Notes: generated from the sequence alone by a model not told the origin. Positions 1 to 8,110 are shown, counted from the stretch's first letter. The stretch is 15,434 nucleotides of DNA from Acinetobacter sp. (GCA_030523805.1 JAUNHS010000025.1:2483-17916); one strand, 5' to 3'. A program made the numbers and translations.

Positions 1-1
1 C

Positions 2-55
2 AATGTGAAAAATCATGGTGGTTATGATGATTTAATCCAACAAGGCGTGCGATAA
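2..55 (+). CDS. C-terminal fragment, possibly rhodanese-like protein (partial)
   Basis: An open frame enters from the left edge and stops at TAA 53-55, giving 17 residues that end GGYDDLIQQGVR. Many single-domain rhodanese (sulfurtransferase) proteins end in a comparable segment, where a Gly-Gly precedes a short amphipathic terminal helix. The active-site Cys loop would lie upstream, outside the window. A hairpin terminator begins 32 nt after the stop, which supports this being a real gene end. The family assignment is a weak inference from the tail alone. Confidence 0.4.
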   Translation, partial: NVKNHGGYDDLIQQGVR

Positions 56-86
56 ACCATTTTACCTAGCCATTTAAATATTGATG

Positions 87-118
87 AAGCCATGACTTTA
101 AAAAAGTGATGGCTTTTT
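87..118 (+). terminator. Rho-independent terminator after the left-edge gene
   Basis: Arms 87-99 and 103-115 (AAGCCATGACTTT and AAAGTGATGGCTT) pair over 12 of 13 positions with one G/G mismatch and a 3-nt loop. A T-rich tail (TTTTT then ATTT) follows on the + strand. It lies between the ends of two convergent genes, but on the minus strand no T-run follows, so it mainly serves the + strand gene. Confidence 0.75.
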
Positions 119-141
119 ATTTGGGGGAAAGCAATCAATCG

Positions 142-543
142 TTATTTACAGCCATTTTCTAATATTGCAAAAAACTCTTGACTTGTTACTTTTGGCGTGT
201 CATCAGCCAAGCTGTAATAGTTGGCTTTGTGGTCTATAAAGATTTGCGATGATAAATTAAATTCCACATCATTAAACAAACCTGCCGATACATAATAATC
301 TTCTGTACCAATGACACGCACATATAAATGCGTGCCACAAGTTTTACAAAATGCTCGCTCAGCCCATTCGCTAGATGGATAATGCGTGATGTGATCGCTA
401 TTATCAGTTTTAATGCCTTGGCTTAAAAAGGTAAACTCAGCCGAACCGCTCCAAGTGCGACAATTTACACAATGGCAAGCGTTTAATTGATGATTTTCAC
501 TCGTTTCAAGCGTTACTGCTTGGCATAAACATTGACCTTTCAT
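142..543 (-). CDS. GFA-family (CENP-V/GFA domain) zinc-binding protein
   Basis: This 133-residue protein has the complete cysteine pattern of the GFA/CENP-V fold: C5-x-C7, then C23-H-C25-x-x-C28-R, then F-C66-x-x-C69-G-T-H-L. The CxC pair and FCxxCGxxL motif hold a structural zinc, and the middle cysteines form the second site in the founding member, the glutathione-dependent formaldehyde-activating enzyme. The length is typical for the single-domain family. Most members have no proven substrate, so formaldehyde activation should not be assumed. The start is supported by AGGAG seven bases upstream of the ATG. There is no signal peptide, so it is expected to be cytoplasmic. It stands alone, convergent with the left-edge gene and divergent from the uracil permease. 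Confidence 0.85.
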   Translation of the reverse strand: MKGQCLCQAVTLETSENHQLNACHCVNCRTWSGSAEFTFLSQGIKTDNSDHITHYPSSEWAERAFCKTCGTHLYVRVIGTEDYYVSAGLFNDVEFNLSSQIFIDHKANYYSLADDTPKVTSQEFFAILENGCK

Positions 544-664
544 GGTTGCTCCTGTTATTCAAATAGTGTTGTTCAAAAAGGTTTAGTTGCGATTTTTCAA
601 ATGGTGCTTACGCCCATTCGTTGCAGTATAGCATGATTGTTCATTTACATGAGTGCATTTTGAG

Positions 665-693
665 TTGTCAATAAAGAGCATATTTTCTATAAA
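665..693 (+). promoter_or_regulatory. Sigma70-type promoter of the uracil permease gene
   Basis: TTGTCA at 665-670 and TATAAA at 688-693 are separated by exactly 17 nt, close to the sigma70 consensus. Transcription would start near 700, so the ATG at 653 lies upstream of the message. This decides the gene start in favour of the ATG at 764. Confidence 0.65.
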
Positions 694-763
694 AAATACG
701 AAAAAATGCCACAAAATTATAAAAGTAGAGTATGATTGTGCAAAATTATTTTTGGGTCTATTT

Positions 764-2089
764 ATGTCAGCATTTTTCGCAAAATGGCGTGCTTATACAG
801 GCGATTTAAATCATCAACCTGTTCGCACCGATGAATATTTACCACCACTACAAAGTATCGTGTTGGGTTTGCAACACGTTTTGGCAATGTTTGGTGCGAC
901 GGTACTTGCACCACTTTTAATGGGGTTTGATGCCAATTTAGCCATCTTGATGTCTGGTGTGTGTACCATCTTATTTTTCTTGATGACAGGCGGTAAAGTA
1001 CCAAGTTATTTAGGATCTAGTTTCGCCTTTATCGGTGTGGTGGCGACGGCAACCGCACACGCTACAGGTGCAGGGGCAAATCCAAATTTATCTTTGGCAT
1101 TGGGCGGCATTATGGCGTGTGGTATTTTGTATGCCATCATTGGTTTAATTGTGATGGTTACAGGTACACGCTGGATTGAAAAATTAATGCCACCAGTGGT
1201 TACAGGCTCTGTGGTGATGATTATCGGCTTAAACCTTGCTCCTGTAACGGTTTCTGCTGTAGCGAATAAACCGTTTGAATTATGGATGACTTTAGTTACC
1301 GTATTGAGCATGGGCTTAATTGCTGTATTTAGCCGTGGCATTGTGCAGCGATTATTATTACTATTAGGTTTGGTGTTGTCTTACATCATTTATGCGATTG
1401 TGGCAAATGGTTTAGGTTTGGGTAAACCGATTGATTTTAGTGTAATTCAACAATCGGCATGGTTTGGCATTCCAAACTTTAGTAAACCGACCTTTGATGT
1501 GAATGCCATGTTGATTATTGCACCTGTCGCATTTATTTTAGTGGCAGAAAATTTAGGTCATATTAAAGCAGTTGGGGCAATGACAGGGCAAAATTTAAGC
1601 CCACAATTAGGCAAAGCCTTTTTTGCTGATGGTGTGGCGACCACCTTGTCGGGCAGTTTAGGTTCTACAGGTATGACCACTTATGGTGAAAATATTGGTG
1701 TAATGGCAGTTACTCGTGTGTATTCTACGGTGATTTTTGTTGTAGCTGGTATTTTTGCCATTTTCTTGGGTCTATCGCCAAAATTCGGTGCGATTATTCA
1801 AACCATTCCAAGTCCTGTTTTAACAGGGGCATCTATCGTGGTATTTGGTTTAATTACCATTGCAGGTGCGAAAATTTGGATTGATCAACGTGTTGATTTT
1901 TCTATCAATAAAAATTTAATCGTTGCATCGGTAACGTTGATTTTAGGTACTGGTAATTTTGGTTTGATGATTGGTGATTTCAATTTAGGTGGCATTGGCA
2001 CGGCAACGTTTGCAGCAATTTTCTTGCATTGGTTGTTGAGTTTATCTGATGCCAAAACAGCATCATCAGCTGAAGAAGAAAATAAATAA
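764..2089 (+). CDS. uraA: NCS2-family uracil/xanthine permease (UraA-like)
   Basis: This inner-membrane nucleobase:proton symporter most likely imports uracil, judging by its overall resemblance to E. coli UraA. The sequence has many long hydrophobic segments, consistent with the 14-helix NCS2 fold. It carries SYLGSSFAF near residues 81-89, AENLGH with E262, and the NCS2 signature GENIGVMAVTR with E309; the two glutamates match those that contact uracil in UraA. From ATG 764 the protein is 441 residues, near the family norm. An in-frame ATG at 653 would add 37 polar residues but lies upstream of a good promoter, so I reject it. The only ribosome-binding-like element is a weak GGGT shortly before the start. 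Xanthine or another nucleobase remains possible. A bidirectional terminator follows. Confidence 0.88.
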   Translation: MSAFFAKWRAYTGDLNHQPVRTDEYLPPLQSIVLGLQHVLAMFGATVLAPLLMGFDANLAILMSGVCTILFFLMTGGKVPSYLGSSFAFIGVVATATAHATGAGANPNLSLALGGIMACGILYAIIGLIVMVTGTRWIEKLMPPVVTGSVVMIIGLNLAPVTVSAVANKPFELWMTLVTVLSMGLIAVFSRGIVQRLLLLLGLVLSYIIYAIVANGLGLGKPIDFSVIQQSAWFGIPNFSKPTFDVNAMLIIAPVAFILVAENLGHIKAVGAMTGQNLSPQLGKAFFADGVATTLSGSLGSTGMTTYGENIGVMAVTRVYSTVIFVVAGIFAIFLGLSPKFGAIIQTIPSPVLTGASIVVFGLITIAGAKIWIDQRVDFSINKNLIVASVTLILGTGNFGLMIGDFNLGGIGTATFAAIFLHWLLSLSDAKTASSAEEENK

Positions 2090-2131
2090 ACCATCGTATT
2101 GCTGAATATTTTTAGCAATCATTGGTACATA

Positions 2132-2160
2132 AAAAAAGCACGTTGAACACGTGCTTTTTT
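2132..2160. terminator. Bidirectional terminator between uraA and zupT
   Basis: A 12-bp perfect stem (AAAAAAGCACGT with ACGTGCTTTTTT) encloses a 5-nt loop (TGAAC). A-tract on the left and T-tract on the right make it usable in both directions, for the permease gene on + and zupT on -, whose stop lies at 2184. Confidence 0.9.
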
Positions 2161-2183
2161 GTTGGCTTTTATTGGTGGAAATG

Positions 2184-2987
2184 CTAAACAAAATTTAACA
2201 GCACCAAACTAAATGCCAATACGCCCATACCAGAGACCAAACCATAAACCGTTTCATGCCCTTGAGCAAATTGCTTGGCAGTCGGCAATAATTCATCTAA
2301 AGCAAGGAAGACCATCACCCCACCAATAATGCCAAACACCCAACCATAAACTAAATCGCTCATAATTGGTGCAAGTACGGCATAGCCTAAAATCGCACCC
2401 ACAGGCTCGGCTAAACCTGAAATAAATGTAGCAATAAATGCAGATTTTTTGCTTTGCGTTGCCATATACACAGGCAAGGCGATGGCAATGCCTTCAGGAA
2501 TATTGTGAATAGCAATGGCTACAGCTAATGGTGCACCTAAAGTTGGGCTTTCTAGCGTGGCAAAAAAAGTCGCCAAGCCTTCAGGTAAGTTGTGTGCTGT
2601 AATGGCAAATAAAGTCAGCATACCGACACGGTTGAGTTTGCGTGGATCTAATTTATTTGCCGTATCTTCCAGCATGATATGTGGATTGGGAATAAACCGA
2701 TCAAGCAAAATAATGGCAATCATACCGACAAAAAAGGCGGCTGTACCCAGTGCAAAGGCTTGTTCCGACACTACGCTATGTGAAAATGAATCCACTGATT
2801 TGGTGAGAATTTCCGTGAGTGAGACATAAATCATCGCTCCTGCGGAAAAGGCAAGACCAAATGCCATGACACGGTAGCTCGGCTGTTTAAAAAAAAGAAC
2901 GAGAATCCCACCAATGACCGTTGCTAAGCCTGCAAGCAAGGTAACACTTAATGCGATGAAAATCTCGTGCATCGAGAAAGTCGTCAT
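2184..2987 (-). CDS. zupT: ZIP-family divalent metal transporter (ZupT-like)
   Basis: This 267-residue polytopic inner-membrane protein of the ZIP family imports Zn(II) and, in E. coli ZupT, also Fe(II), Mn(II) and Co(II). The two metal-binding helices are clear: HNLPEG at residues 132-137 and HNIPEG at 161-166, followed by GLAEPVG at 191-197 and DELLP near 231. E. coli ZupT is about 257 residues, so the length fits. No good ribosome binding site precedes the ATG at 2987; an in-frame ATG five codons later has none either, so the start is uncertain by 15 nt. A Fur-like box in the promoter suggests iron control, or at least metal control. With only 76 nt and no terminator after the upstream metS, readthrough from that pair is possible. 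Confidence 0.9.
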   Translation of the reverse strand: MTTFSMHEIFIALSVTLLAGLATVIGGILVLFFKQPSYRVMAFGLAFSAGAMIYVSLTEILTKSVDSFSHSVVSEQAFALGTAAFFVGMIAIILLDRFIPNPHIMLEDTANKLDPRKLNRVGMLTLFAITAHNLPEGLATFFATLESPTLGAPLAVAIAIHNIPEGIAIALPVYMATQSKKSAFIATFISGLAEPVGAILGYAVLAPIMSDLVYGWVFGIIGGVMVFLALDELLPTAKQFAQGHETVYGLVSGMGVLAFSLVLLNFV

Positions 2988-3018
2988 AGATTTTTAAAGC
3001 ATAAAAATGAAAGCCACT

Positions 3019-3047
3019 ATCATAATAGATAATGACTCTCATTTAAA
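3019..3047 (-). promoter_or_regulatory. zupT promoter with overlapping Fur-like box
   Basis: On the minus strand TTTAAA (3047-3042) and TATGAT (3024-3019) are 17 nt apart. The + strand stretch 3028-3046 reads GATAATGACTCTCATTTAA and matches the 19-bp Fur consensus at 13 positions, including the whole GATAATGA half-site and TCATT of the other half. It covers the spacer between -35 and -10, the usual place for repression. A further TATCATAAT lies next to it. A Zur or MntR-type regulator is an alternative; the match is to Fur. Confidence 0.5.
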
Positions 3048-3063
3048 TAGTTAAAATGAAAAT

Positions 3064-3177
3064 TTAATCATCATTAGATGTATCAGGATGTTTCATCAAA
3101 TGCAGGATAGATAGAACCAATCCACCCCACAGTAAAATGATTGAAATCATCATCATAATAATAGCAGAAGTATTCAT
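3064..3177 (-). CDS. metS: MetS-type small subunit of an NSS amino-acid transporter
   Basis: This 37-codon gene encodes a single hydrophobic helix (start MNTSAIIMMMISIILL, then WGGLVLSILHL) with a short charged tail ending HPDTSNDD. It matches the pattern of MetS-type small subunits, single-helix proteins encoded directly after large NSS transporters. In Corynebacterium, MetS is required with MetP for methionine and alanine uptake. The start is well supported: AGGAG overlaps the stop codon of the upstream transporter gene, and only 10 nt separate the two frames, so translation is probably coupled. It would sit in the inner membrane with the transporter. Function is inferred from position, size and hydrophobicity. 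Confidence 0.8.
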   Translation of the reverse strand: MNTSAIIMMMISIILLWGGLVLSILHLMKHPDTSNDD

Positions 3178-3187
3178 GTTTGTTCTC

Positions 3188-4669
3188 CTATCGGTCTTTA
3201 AATTTACTAAATAGCATACTTAAAGCACAAATGGCAATACAACCCCAACCAAATGTAAACAATAAACCAGCCGAATAGCCTTCATAAGGTTTGATGATTA
3301 AGTTGTACACTGCCAAGATTAAGGTTACACCAAGTACTAATGGCGTAATGAATGTTAGGGTAAATTTCCATGTTGCACCGACTTTTACGCTAGATACAGT
3401 ATTGATGTGTTGAGCCAAATCATTCATTACGCTACGCTTGAACCACGATACAAGAATAATAGATACTAACGCACCTGTAACAATACCAATATTGTTTACA
3501 AAGTGGTCAATAATATCTACCAATTTAATCGCATTGGTGGTTGAGAATAGGAAGATAGACACAATCGCACTTGCACCACCAATCACAGTAACGGCTTTGC
3601 TACGAGACCATTTGAATTTGTCTTGTACAGCAGCAATTGGCACTTCTAGAATACTTACCATAGATGTTACGCCTGCTACGAACAGTGATGTAAAGAACAA
3701 TACACCAAACGCATCAGCAATAAAGCCATCGCCTAAAGTAGAAACAAGTTTAGGGAATGCAATAAAGGCAAGACCAATACCGCCACCTGCAACGTCTTGT
3801 ACACTAGAATTGGTTGCGACAGCCATAAAGCCTAATGCGGCAAATACACCAATCCCTGCTAAAATTTCAAATGAGCAATTGGCAAAGCCGACAATTAAGC
3901 CTGAACCTGTTAAGTTAGTTTTTGGTTTTAGGTACGATGCATAAGTTACCATAATACCGAAACCAAGCGATAATGAGAAAAATACATGACCAAAAGCAGC
4001 GAGCCAAACTTTATAATCAGCCATTTTTTCCCAATCTGGTGTAAAGAAGGCATTTAAGCCCACCACCGCACCGTCTAGGGTTAAAGCACGGATAACGAGA
4101 ATAACAAACAGGACAACCAATAATGGCAAGAAAATACGGTTGGATAATTCAATCCCTTTTTTCACGCCACCGTAAAGAATGATGAGAATTAATACCCAAA
4201 CGGCAACCAATGGCCAAAATAAATGGCTAATAAAGCTCATTTCAAAGCCAGTTGCTTCTGTTGTTTGTAAGAAAGAAGAGAAGAAGAAGCCTTTGGTATC
4301 TTCACCCCAAGCCTGCCCAAATGAGAAGAAAATATAACTTCCTGCCCAAGTCAGTACGCTGGCATAATACAAACCAATGAAAGTACAGACAGCAACTTGC
4401 CACCAACCTAAAGATTCTGCAGGGCGAGACAATGCTTTATAGGCTTTTGGTGGTGTACCATTGCTACGATGTCCAACAGCATAGTCTAAGAATAATAAAG
4501 GCAAACCAGCCGTTAATAAAGCTACCAAATAAGGTACAACAAATGCACCGCCACCATTTTCATAGGCAACATAAGGAAAACGCCAAATATTTCCCAAACC
4601 AATTGCCGAACCAATCGCAGCGAGAATAAAGCCTGAGCGTGCAGACCAATTTTCACGAGTATGCGACAT
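3188..4669 (-). CDS. Sodium-dependent amino-acid transporter, NSS/SNF family (MetP-like)
   Basis: This 493-residue inner-membrane protein of the neurotransmitter:sodium symporter family is built on the LeuT fold. The N-terminal signature GSAIGLGNIWRFPY (residues 20-33) forms the unwound part of TM1 that binds sodium and substrate. About 11-12 hydrophobic segments follow, normal for bacterial members. I chose ATG 4669 because AGGTAGG lies just upstream; a GTG two codons earlier is less well placed. The next gene, 10 nt downstream, encodes a MetS-type small subunit, so a MetP-like methionine/alanine importer is the best guess. Substrate cannot be read from the sequence, and other neutral amino acids are possible. 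It is transcribed divergently from tex. Confidence 0.88.
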   Translation of the reverse strand: MSHTRENWSARSGFILAAIGSAIGLGNIWRFPYVAYENGGGAFVVPYLVALLTAGLPLLFLDYAVGHRSNGTPPKAYKALSRPAESLGWWQVAVCTFIGLYYASVLTWAGSYIFFSFGQAWGEDTKGFFFSSFLQTTEATGFEMSFISHLFWPLVAVWVLILIILYGGVKKGIELSNRIFLPLLVVLFVILVIRALTLDGAVVGLNAFFTPDWEKMADYKVWLAAFGHVFFSLSLGFGIMVTYASYLKPKTNLTGSGLIVGFANCSFEILAGIGVFAALGFMAVATNSSVQDVAGGGIGLAFIAFPKLVSTLGDGFIADAFGVLFFTSLFVAGVTSMVSILEVPIAAVQDKFKWSRSKAVTVIGGASAIVSIFLFSTTNAIKLVDIIDHFVNNIGIVTGALVSIILVSWFKRSVMNDLAQHINTVSSVKVGATWKFTLTFITPLVLGVTLILAVYNLIIKPYEGYSAGLLFTFGWGCIAICALSMLFSKFKDR

Positions 4670-4790
4670 AAACACCTACCTTGAATACAATGGGAATGCA
4701 ATCATCAATTGTTTTATCTCTTTTCCCATGTAATCGTCGTTTTATAAATTGTTGAAATATACGTTTTAATCAAGTGCAGAAACACTAGAA

Positions 4791-4817
4791 TATCAAAAGT
4801 ATAACGAACTTTTGATA
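4791..4817. repeat. Perfect 10-bp inverted repeat, candidate operator
   Basis: TATCAAAAGT (4791-4800) and ACTTTTGATA (4808-4817) are exact inverted copies around the 7-nt spacer ATAACGA. No T-run follows on either side, so it is not a simple terminator. The location about midway between divergent genes fits a protein-binding site; no regulator is identified. Confidence 0.5.
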
Positions 4818-4955
4818 AATTAAAAATAGATAATCTTACAATAATTATAAAAAAGTCAAAGTAATAGTAACGTTTATCGTCATGTTTTAAGCTGTGCCGA
4901 TCTATCGGTTGATGAATTTTCATCAAACATAGTCCATTCTGAGATTACCAGTCAT

Positions 4956-4984
4956 TTGAGATAATCCCTGACAACGACTATAAT
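4956..4984 (+). promoter_or_regulatory. Sigma70-type promoter of tex
   Basis: TTGAGA at 4956-4961 and a perfect TATAAT at 4979-4984 are separated by 17 nt. Transcription would start near 4991, leaving a short leader of roughly 25 nt before the ATG at 5015. Confidence 0.75.
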
Positions 4985-5014
4985 ACGCCAATTTTTATAC
5001 ACGTGGAATTTCAC

Positions 5015-7306
5015 ATGACGGATGTAATCCAACAACTTGCACAAGAACTCAACATTCTCCCAGCTCAAGCCGCAGCAGCCGTGCAACTGATTGATGATGG
5101 TGCAACCATTCCTTTTATCGCACGCTATCGTAAAGAAGCCACACAAGGCTTGGACGATACACAACTTCGCCAATTAGACAGCCGTTTATTGTATTTACGA
5201 GAAATGCACGACCGCCGTGAAAAAATTATTGCATCATTACAAGAACAGCAAAAACTCAATGACGATTTATTGCACCGTTTACAGCAAGCCAATAGCAAAA
5301 CCGAATTAGAAGAATTATATGCACCGTACCGTCCACGCAAAACCAGCAAATCAGCAAAAGCCAAAGCCGCAGGTTTAGAGCCATTTGCCTTAAAAATACT
5401 GGAGCAAAATCGCACGCCAAGTGAAATTGTCGCAGAGTATGATGCCACATCATTTGATGCACAATATGCCGATGAAGCCAGCCAATTAGATGCAATCCAA
5501 CATATTTTGATTGACTTATGGGCAGAGCAAGCGGCATTAACCAGTCAATTAAAACAACGTTTTGCCAAAGTCGCCTTACTGAAAAGTAGCTTGGCTCAGC
5601 CTGAGCAAGCTGAAGCAGGCAAAAAATTCCGTGATTATTTCCAGTTTGAAGAGCAATTACACAAAGTGCCATCGCACCGTTTGTTGGCGATTTTACGTGG
5701 TAAGCAAGAAGAGATTTTAACGCTAAAAATTGATGCAGAAAATGAATTGTATATCAATGATATTATTCAATATTTAAATTTAGAACACATTCAACCGTTA
5801 GAGCGTCGCCAATATTTACAGCAAACAGCAAAACTGTTTTGGTTGGGTAAAATTCGTCCACAAATAGAAACATCTCTTTTAACGGAATGCCGTTTACAGG
5901 CAGAGCAAGCGGCGATTGCTGTATTTTCAGAAAATTTACGTCATTTATTGCTATCTGCACCTGCAGGTGGGCGTTGTACGCTGGGGGTAGATCCTGGTAT
6001 TCGTACAGGTGTAAAGTTGGCTGTGGTTAATGATGCAGGCGATGTAGTGGCACATAGCACCATTTATCCTTTTGCTCCTAAAAATGACAAGCAAGGAGCA
6101 ATGGCAGAAATTTTGCGTTTATGCCAGCAATATCAAGTGCAACTGATAGCCATTGGCAATGGCACAGCAAGCCGAGAAACGGAGCAATTAATTGCTGATG
6201 TGTTGAGTGAAAATCCAACGTTAAACACGAGTAAAATCGTGGTGAGTGAAGCTGGGGCTTCGGTGTATTCTGCGAGTGAATTGGCTTCACAAGAATTGCC
6301 ACAATTAGATGTATCTATTCGTGGTGCAGTGTCTATCGCCAGACGTTTGCAAGACCCTTTGGCAGAGCTGGTGAAGATTGACCCTAAATCCATCGGTGTG
6401 GGGCAGTATCAGCATGATGTCAATCAAAATGATTTAATGCACGCTTTACACGCTGTGGTGGAAGACTGTGTAAATGCTGTGGGCGTAGATGTGAATACGG
6501 CTTCGCCAGCGATTTTGTCGTACATCGCAGGTTTGAATAAAAATGTGGCACAGCAAATTGTAGAATATCGCAAAACCCATGGTTTATTTAAAAATCGTCA
6601 GCAACTGAAAAAAGTTCCACGCTTGGGCGAGCGAACATTTGAACAAGCTGCGGGCTTTTTACGCATTCAACAAGGCGATCAACCTTTGGACGCATCGGCA
6701 GTACACCCAGAAAGTTATGCTTTGGTAGAGCAAATGGCGACTGCGTGCCAAAGTAGCGTACAGGATTTGATTGCCAATAGTGAAATTTTACGCAAACTCC
6801 ATGCCGAGCAATTTGTATCCGAGCGTTTTGGTTTATTAACGGTGCAAGACGTATTGGCAGAGCTGGAAAAACCTGCACGAGACCCACGCCCAGAATTTAA
6901 AACAGCAAAATTCCGTGATGATATTACCGAGCTAGAGCATTTGCTAGATGGAATGCAGTTGGAAGGCGTGATTACCAATGTAACGAATTTTGGTGCATTT
7001 GTGGATATTGGCGTTCATCAAGATGCGTTGGTACATATTTCAGAATTGGCAGACCAATTTGTGAGCGATCCACATCAAGTGGTAAAAGCTGGGCAAATTG
7101 TACAAGTGAAAGTATTAAGTGTAGATGTGGAACGTCGCCGTGTGAATTTAACCATGCGACAAGCGACAGCACGTAAAACATCAACAGCAACGAAAGAACG
7201 CTCACCCAAGTCCGTATCGCAAAAAGCACGCCCATCACAGGTGAAATCAGAGCAAAAAGTGGGTGCTTTGGGGGCATTGCTGTTACAAGCTGGTGTGAAA
7301 AAGTAG
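5015..7306 (+). CDS. tex: Tex, RNA-binding transcription accessory protein
   Basis: Tex is a conserved cytoplasmic nucleic-acid-binding protein linked to transcription and, in several pathogens, to virulence gene expression. The 763-residue product shows the full architecture: an N-terminal helical region with the family motif IPFIARYRKE near residues 32-41, a YqgF/RNase H-like domain starting at GVDPGIRTGVK (about 324-334), a helix-hairpin-helix region around 495-555, and an S1 RNA-binding domain at about 648-716 (EGVITNVTNFGAFVDIGVHQ). A basic Ser/Lys-rich tail ends in the usual LGALL helix. I chose ATG 5015 because the N-terminus then aligns with known Tex proteins and GGA lies upstream; a GTG four codons earlier is less likely. 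It has its own promoter. Its composition (27 and 29 G+C in two sampled 60-base lines) is a reference for the host chromosome. Confidence 0.95.
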   Translation: MTDVIQQLAQELNILPAQAAAAVQLIDDGATIPFIARYRKEATQGLDDTQLRQLDSRLLYLREMHDRREKIIASLQEQQKLNDDLLHRLQQANSKTELEELYAPYRPRKTSKSAKAKAAGLEPFALKILEQNRTPSEIVAEYDATSFDAQYADEASQLDAIQHILIDLWAEQAALTSQLKQRFAKVALLKSSLAQPEQAEAGKKFRDYFQFEEQLHKVPSHRLLAILRGKQEEILTLKIDAENELYINDIIQYLNLEHIQPLERRQYLQQTAKLFWLGKIRPQIETSLLTECRLQAEQAAIAVFSENLRHLLLSAPAGGRCTLGVDPGIRTGVKLAVVNDAGDVVAHSTIYPFAPKNDKQGAMAEILRLCQQYQVQLIAIGNGTASRETEQLIADVLSENPTLNTSKIVVSEAGASVYSASELASQELPQLDVSIRGAVSIARRLQDPLAELVKIDPKSIGVGQYQHDVNQNDLMHALHAVVEDCVNAVGVDVNTASPAILSYIAGLNKNVAQQIVEYRKTHGLFKNRQQLKKVPRLGERTFEQAAGFLRIQQGDQPLDASAVHPESYALVEQMATACQSSVQDLIANSEILRKLHAEQFVSERFGLLTVQDVLAELEKPARDPRPEFKTAKFRDDITELEHLLDGMQLEGVITNVTNFGAFVDIGVHQDALVHISELADQFVSDPHQVVKAGQIVQVKVLSVDVERRRVNLTMRQATARKTSTATKERSPKSVSQKARPSQVKSEQKVGALGALLLQAGVKK

Positions 7307-7371
7307 TTAAAATTTACGTTTGCTGAACAAAAGTTCTGTTAAACTATGGCTTATTTTTTGTGTATTTCATT

Positions 7372-8007
7372 ATGGAACTTATTCAATTTATTTTGCACAT
7401 AGACCAATATCTTGCAGTGTTTTTACAAGATTATGGCGTGTGGATTTATGCGATTTTATTTTTAATCGTGTTTGTAGAAACGGGTTTGGTGGTGATGCCA
7501 TTTTTACCTGGCGATAGCTTGCTGTTTGCTGCTGGGGCATTGGCAGGTGCAACGGGACAGCTGAATCCAGCGTTATTGATTGCATTATTATTTGTTGCTG
7601 CGTTTTTGGGCGATACGTTGAATTATCATATTGGTAAATATATTGGCCCGAAAGTGTTTGAGCGAGAGTCTAAATGGATTAATCGTCAGCATTTGATGCG
7701 TACGCAAGCCTTTTTTGAAAAGCATGGTGGTAAAACCATTATTTTTGCACGCTTTTTACCTTTTGCTCGTACCTTTGCTCCGTTTGTAGCTGGGGCAGGT
7801 AGCATGAGTTATAAGTATTTTATTACTTATAATATCATTGGTGGGTTTTTATGGGTGGCATCATTTATTTTGCTAGGTTATTTCTTTGGCAATCAACCTG
7901 TGATTAAGCAGAATTTTACTTATGTGATTTTTGGTATTATTATCTTTAGTGTGTTGCCGATTGTGATTGGCTTTTTAAAAGAAAAGTTTGGGAAGAAAGC
8001 GAACTGA
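7372..8007 (+). CDS. DedA-family membrane protein (YqjA/YghB-like)
   Basis: This 211-residue protein belongs to the DedA/SNARE-associated family. Bacterial members are inner-membrane proteins needed for membrane homeostasis, proton-dependent transport, and polyprenyl-phosphate or phospholipid flipping. Diagnostic motifs are MPFLPGDSLLFAAG near the N-terminus and FARFLPFARTFAPFVAGAG, which contains the conserved R-x-x-P-x-x-R segment. Four to five hydrophobic segments and a basic C-terminal tail (FLKEKFGKK) fit the family. The start is the ATG at 7372; a GTG four codons earlier is in frame, and neither has a clear ribosome binding site. It begins 65 nt after tex with no terminator between them, so co-transcription with tex is possible. 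A strong terminator follows. Which E. coli paralogue it matches best is not settled. Confidence 0.9.
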   Translation: MELIQFILHIDQYLAVFLQDYGVWIYAILFLIVFVETGLVVMPFLPGDSLLFAAGALAGATGQLNPALLIALLFVAAFLGDTLNYHIGKYIGPKVFERESKWINRQHLMRTQAFFEKHGGKTIIFARFLPFARTFAPFVAGAGSMSYKYFITYNIIGGFLWVASFILLGYFFGNQPVIKQNFTYVIFGIIIFSVLPIVIGFLKEKFGKKAN

Positions 8008-8024
8008 ATAAATTGCTAAAAATG

Positions 8025-8052
8025 AACCTGCCATCGGCAGGTTTTATTTTTT
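8025..8052 (+). terminator. Rho-independent terminator after the DedA gene
   Basis: A perfect 8-bp G+C-rich stem (AACCTGCC with GGCAGGTT) closes a 3-nt loop (ATC) and is followed by TTATTTTTT. It insulates the cas operon from tex/dedA transcription. Confidence 0.9.
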
Positions 8053-8110
8053 GTCAGCCTTGGCAATAGAGTGTTTAAAGTATATTTATTATTGAGCAAA
8101 GATTTTATAA

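Larger units (their letters stand above)
4670..5014. other. Divergent intergenic region between the NSS transporter gene and tex
   Basis: This 345-nt A+T-rich stretch has no convincing gene; the one moderate open frame in it (minus, 4926-4714) has no family-like features. It holds the tex promoter at its right end and a perfect 10-bp inverted repeat at 4791-4817. Towards the transporter there is a wider 7-bp repeat (ATGGGAA 4690-4696, TTCCCAT 4723-4729) that could fold in that gene's leader. I could not fix the transporter promoter with confidence. Confidence 0.6.

Noticed and set aside
653..763. 37-codon N-terminal extension of the uracil permease from ATG 653
   Set aside because: The polar extension is absent from the family and its start lies upstream of the TTGTCA-17-TATAAA promoter.
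4714..4926. 70-codon minus-strand frame in the intergenic region before tex
   Set aside because: It is A+T-rich, Ile/Tyr/Phe-heavy, lacks a ribosome binding site and shows no family features. It is probably chance.
7320..7517. 65-codon + strand frame before and within the DedA gene
   Set aside because: It overlaps the DedA gene in another register; the DedA frame carries the conserved motifs.
8021..8052. Hairpin with CTGCC/GGCAG stem that resembles the stem of type I-F CRISPR repeats
   Set aside because: It occurs once, its loop is 3 nt, and it is followed by a T-run directly after the DedA gene. It is a rho-independent terminator, not a repeat.
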